From Utricularia gibba (taxonomy: Eukaryota; Streptophyta; Magnoliopsida; Lamiales; Lentibulariaceae), in assembly GCA_002189035.1 (NCBI GenBank), contig NEEC01000019.1:806001-870000 (forward strand): 64,000 nt of DNA, written 5' to 3'. Position 1 is the stretch's first letter, and each line of letters opens with the position of its first letter. The notes under the pieces are model-generated. The model was given only the letters and a program-made list of their open reading frames with translations. It ran no database searches and had not been told where the DNA came from. A program made the translations under genes and the position numbers. Positions 59,982-64,000 of the stretch are shown piece after piece.

Positions 59982-60502
59982 TGTTTTGGAAAAAAATTTA
60001 AAAGTTATTTTTACTTTTTAAAAGGTAAAAATAATTTTTTTCTATAACAATATCAATTGTAAAGTAATTATATTAAAAGTAATTTTAAAATTATACTACA
60101 AAAATTATTTTTAGAAATATAAAACAGTATTTGAAAAATTTTTTGGAAACTATTTTTATTTATTTAAAACTTTTTTAGAAAATAGAAAAAAAGTAAAGAT
60201 AACTTACTTCTTACATGTTTAAAAACAATTTTTGTAGTATAAATTGAAAATTATTTTTGGTGTAATTATTTTTATAATTGATAGTGTTTTAAAATAAAAT
60301 TATTTTTATTTTTTGAAAATTAGAAATCTATTTTTACTTTTTCATTTATTTCTTTGCTATGAAAAATAATTTTACATATATTTTTTTATAGTTTTTTAGA
60401 ACAATTACAATTTCTTTATATTTGTATGAATTATTTTTAATTCTCTAAATTATTTTTTTAAAAAAAAGGAAAAATATATTTAAAAATTTTTCCAAAACAT
60501 TA
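59982..60502. mobile_element. AT-rich foldback MITE candidate
   Basis: The left end GTTTTGGAAAAAAATTT and the right end, read in reverse complement, GTTTTGGAAAAATTTTT are inverted copies. Much of the interior also pairs: ACTACAAAAATT near 60097 against AATTTTTGTAGT near 60230. The two arms match imperfectly over more than 100 bases. AT-richness makes chance matches likely, but the length argues for a real foldback. No clear target duplication was found. Confidence 0.45.
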
Positions 60503-60854
60503 ATTTAATGTAAATATTAAATCACATGAATAAAGTAGTCTAACAAATAAAATAATTATGATGAAAACAATACTAAATAGATAGAAATATTATCATCGTT
60601 AAGCTTGTTACCTTCACATCTTTTAAAATTCTTGTGATCACATGAAACGAAGGCTTGTAATATTACTTGCAAAAGTTTTGGAATCGTTGTTACAAACTTG
60701 ACATCCTCTTGTTCAAACGACTTATACTGTCGTGAGGCATAATTACTCGTTGATCGAAATGAATAATATTATTATAGATTTATCAACAACTTGCATTCTA
60801 GTTACTATAATTTCCAACATCTTAGTCCAAAAATGAATTTGGAAACTTATGCAC

Positions 60855-61080
60855 TGTTCTAAAAATTTTTTGAATTATATTTCTATTTTTCAAAAATAAA
60901 GTAATTTTATTTTAAAAAAATATCAATTGTAAAGTAATTTTACCCAAAATATTTTTAAAATTATATTAAAAAAATTATTTTTTAAAAAGTAATTAATAAT
61001 TTACTTTTATTTATTATTTCTAATTTTCTAAAATATTTTTTAAAAATAAAATAATTTTCAAAAATTTTCCATAACATTAC
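60855..61080. mobile_element. Second, shorter foldback element of the same family
   Basis: It shares the phrase ATATCAATTGTAAAGTAATT and its surroundings with the element at 59982. It has inverted ends (GTTCTAAAAATTTTT against GTTATGGAAAATTTTT). It is probably a diverged or deleted copy. Confidence 0.4.
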
Positions 61081-61860
61081 TTTACTGTATGATGTAAAGT
61101 CCATAAATTCAAATGGCCTTGTTGTTATGGGCTTTGAGGGTCTTGGTATAATAAGCACACTGAGTACCATTGTTAATTATTATTTGATTATTGCACGTTG
61201 ATGATGATGCCCCTCTGCGAAAAGTTGTACTTGTACAATAAAACAAGATGATTGATGTCCGATAATGACATTAATTGTAATAAACATGTATACCATAGTC
61301 ATGGGGCGACACTATCAACCTTATTTCCTCATCGTACATTAAAAAAATACGCATGCGGAAAATCGGGAGTGAGAAGGAGAGTAACTTTGGGTTATGATTG
61401 GGTTCTATTTGGTTATGTTTTTCTAAAATTGATTTTAATAAAATGGAAGGTGTGTCTCAATATATTTTTCAAATTTTTGATTTTTTAATTTTTTAATAAG
61501 AATTATTCGTGATTGATAACAAAATTGTTCATGAATCATTTTTTTTTAGAGATATTAATTATTACAAAAAACCAATTTCACTTTTGAAAATGAGAATAGA
61601 ATATTAAAGTATATAAGAAAATGTGATTCATTATATTTATTTTGAAAAAGTATTTTTTTTTTTGAAGAAATAATCGTCATAAAATATAAATGAAATTTTT
61701 AATTTATTAAAAATTAAAAAGTGCATTGAACTTTTTATTATGCTGATTTTTATTATGTACAGACAGAATTATTTTTATAAAGTTTTTAAAAAAAACATAA
61801 ATGTTTCAAATACACGTGTACTTGTTTTTAGGATTCTGAGAAAAGAGGCAGGGAAAGGAA

Positions 61861-62133
61861 GTTCTTCGTTCCGGCACGGAGCCGACGACGTTGGCCGTGC
61901 CTTGAGGGCCGGCGACATTCTTCGCAGTAAATTCCAATCAGTCATATCATGTGTTTGTAAAATCATCTTATTTATCAGTTAAGTTATTTTTAGACGGCGA
62001 TGTGGTGGCGGCAGAGCAGCGGGGCTGCTCCGGCGGCACCATGACGCCGGAGCTGAATTGTAGGGCACCGGAAAGGATCCAATAGCACTTGCCAAAGGTC
62101 AAAACTTGTTTATATGCAGGTTTGCCGGTTGAT
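61861..62133 (+). pseudogene. Phytocyanin pseudogene, heavily deleted
   Basis: VLRSGTEP at 61861 corresponds to VLHSGTAEA of the gene at the window end. The central part of exon 1 is missing and ALRAGDIL follows in another frame (to about 61923). After an AT-rich stretch resembling an intron ending TTTTTAG, the second part reads VVAAEQRGCSGG and, in another frame, GKDPIALAKGQNLFICRFAG, then stops where the second His ligand should be. The two frames and the deletion make it non-functional. Confidence 0.7.
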
Positions 62134-63732
62134 GATGTTTGAAAACATCAATCTAAAATTAATTTCAATATAGTTAAATATTTTTAAGAATTATTATTGT
62201 ATAACTGATTCATATTTGAAATTTAAAAAATGATAATTTTTTTGTAATTAAATGAATTTATTTATAAATATTCATATTTTATAAATAATTTATATAACAA
62301 AATATTATAATATAACATTTTAAAAATAGATTTATAAATTATTTTAAATAGATTTATATTAAAACTATAGTTATATAAATAATTTATATAATAATTTAAA
62401 TAGGTTTATATTAAAATTATAATACTTTAATAACTTATTTAAATAAAAAATCATTATAAAATTATTCATTTTAAAAGTTAATAATTGTAATAGAGGTATA
62501 TTTGTAAATTTGTATTCCAAATTAATTATGTTGAGGGCAAGAATCGTTATCCGAGAGGAAGCCGATTTTTGGGTTATGGGTGCATCCGGATATGCCGCGC
62601 CTGGTTAAGTTTGTGGTGTTTCGCTCGGTTCGTTTTAGCATAAATAAAGATAGACGGAGATTTTTACATGAAAATCATCGAGAAATGGAAAAATCACAGA
62701 GCTGTCGAGACTCGTCGGAGAAATGGTTTTCACTAGACGAAAGTGAGGAAAAATACAAGTCGGAAGGGGTAGAGTCGAACCTTTTTATCTTCAATGTTTT
62801 TCATACTTATAGGAGAGACCGATCTGATCGAATCCTGAGTTTTGCAGATATCGACCGCTTTCTGTACCTGTAATATGTATTGTGATTTTACTTTTCAGAT
62901 TATCGTCGCCTGCTCTATTGTAATTCAGCCACTTTTCAGACTGTGCAAAATGGACACTACTGTCTAATCTCTGACAAATATTGGTCTATCGATCGGTACC
63001 AGGTTGTTATGACACATTTTGGCTCTTTTTCAGAGACTGATTATTCACATCCGATTTGTACCCCATCAAATTATAAAAAATTAATTCTCACATAAAATTT
63101 ATAAGTCTTTAAATTATAATAGAATTATTTTAAATCATTTACGAAATAAGATAATTGAGTAAATATTTGAAAAAGAAAATTAGTTCATACACAAATTCAT
63201 TAATTCTTTGAAAAGATATGATTGTTGTGTCAAATGTGTATGCGTTGACTTATGGGTAACTTATTATTATTGAAGGAAAAATTAATTATAACGTGTGTCT
63301 GATGTGTAATTTTATTTGTACAGAATATTATCAAATAATGATAATTACTTGAAATATTTTAAATAATTAACAAAGATAATTTATATAAAATATTATAATT
63401 CGAAATTGATGGTGAATTAATTTACAAAAAATAAAACTTTGGCGTCACTTTTTAGGAGAGGAGAAGGCTTTTGGACAAAATGAGCGTCGGTAAAGACAGG
63501 GATGGCCGGCCGCGCCTTAAAGGCACCAAACCAAAAGTCCAATTCCGCAGAAGCGCTTTCTTCACTGGGACCCACTTCTGCATTTCTTTTCCGCGCCATT
63601 GTATTATTTATTATTAAAATAATAGAATAATTTGATCCCAGACCGGCCGAGTCACTCTTTCTCGGACGGGTTTCATGGAGTAACTCGGTTTCCCGGTTCG
63701 CAATTAAATGCCATGAGGAGGAATATTTTCTC
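62134..63732. other. Spacer upstream of the last phytocyanin gene
   Basis: Positions 62150-62520 and 63060-63420 are AT-rich. Two GC-richer islands hold small ORFs of unknown nature: 62580-62873 (+, 97 residues) and 63417-63599 (-, 60 residues). Neither resembles a family I know. About 63620-63732 should be the promoter of the next gene. Confidence 0.4.
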
Positions 63733-63740
63733 TATAAATA
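63733..63740 (+). promoter_or_regulatory. TATA box of the partial phytocyanin gene
   Basis: TATAAATA in the context TCTCTATAAATA, about 62 bases before the start codon. The CTCTATAAAT core is shared with the plantacyanin at 53385. Confidence 0.65.
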
Positions 63741-63801
63741 CGACTGGAGTGGTAGTGGGAGTGGCAGAGGGAGTTGCAGGGAGGACTGAGAGAGCTTACA
63801 G

Positions 63802-63988
63802 ATGATGAAGACCGAGGGAAGAGGCAGTGCAGCGGTGGTTTCCGTGGTCATGCTGGTGGCCATGGCGGTGGTGCTTCATTCCGGCACAGCGGAAGCCGCC
63901 ACGTATGTCGTCGGAGATCGCAGGGGCTGGACTTTCAATGTCGCCAGTTGGACTAATGGCAAGCCGTTCAGAGCCGGCGACACTCTCG
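63802..63988 (+). CDS. Plantacyanin-like phytocyanin, exon 1 only (window end)
   Basis: Exon 1 reads MMKTEGRGSAAVVSV, a hydrophobic signal core, then HSGTAEAATYVVGDRRGWTF and FRAGDTL. A splice donor (G|GTAAGT) at 63989 has the same position and phase as in the plantacyanin at 53385. The copper ligands are all in exon 2, outside the window, so function cannot be judged, but this exon is clean. An ATG at 63805 is an alternative start. It is on the opposite strand from the 53-57 kb copies. Confidence 0.85.
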
Positions 63989-64000
63989 GTAAGTTTTTTT

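Larger units (their letters stand above)
59706..61860. other. Very AT-rich spacer with foldback elements
   Basis: No gene is seen. Two AT-rich inverted-repeat structures are listed separately. ORFs such as 61252-61488 have no family resemblance. Confidence 0.5.

Noticed and set aside
1-64000. tRNA or rRNA genes, CRISPR arrays, LTR retrotransposons
   Set aside because: I saw no cloverleaf-like sequence with A/B boxes, no rRNA, no regular spacer arrays and no gag/pol or paired LTRs; a tRNAscan or repeat search could still find small ones.

Overview
The window is nuclear DNA of a flowering plant. The evidence is intron-rich genes with GT..AG splice sites, long AT-rich spacers, plant-only families (a phytochrome-interacting bHLH factor, KORRIGAN, ARGOS, plantacyanins, an SKU5-similar protein, a MYB61-type R2R3-MYB) and MITE-like elements. 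I cannot name the species. The best-preserved proteins (CAND1, KORRIGAN, MAA3) resemble their Arabidopsis counterparts, as far as I can judge from memory.

Layout, left to right: a PIF3-like light-signalling bHLH gene (+); mitochondrial ribosomal protein L47/uL29m (+) behind a cluster of TGGGCC/T promoter motifs; an AT-rich spacer with a degenerate tandem repeat; an SKU5-similar/NTP303-type multicopper-oxidase-like gene (-) with three 1-base breaks; an AT-rich spacer; a MYB61-type gene (+) with one 1-base break; NSE4 (-) and CAND1 (+) in divergent orientation; KORRIGAN endoglucanase (-) with one 1-base break; the MAA3/SEN1-like helicase (-); pinin (-) and NOL10/ENP2 (+) in divergent orientation; a small ARGOS/OSR gene (+). 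The last 13 kb is a phytocyanin neighbourhood: one intact plantacyanin (-), a tandem copy (-) that lost its promoter, its start and one copper ligand, two decayed copies (+), and the first exon of another intact gene (+) cut by the window end. A Tourist-like MITE and AT-rich foldback elements lie among them.

From about 17.8 to 48.4 kb the genes are conserved housekeeping genes: SMC5/6 complex, cullin-RING ligase cycling, cellulose synthesis, RNA helicase, splicing and ribosome biogenesis. They are not an operon or a pathway. The phytocyanin array is the only true gene cluster and the only clearly fast-evolving part.

The most useful observations are these. (1) Five single-base losses, all at C/G runs, break three otherwise well-conserved genes. 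Restoring one base per site makes every spliced length divisible by three, so assembly error is more likely than gene death. (2) A roughly 3 kb head-to-tail duplication carries the phytocyanins. (3) An upstream ORF overlaps the PIF start codon, and a competing splice donor would remove the phytochrome-B-binding motif. (4) An 84-nt intron in CAND1 is in frame and stop-free. I found no sign of a wholly new system.
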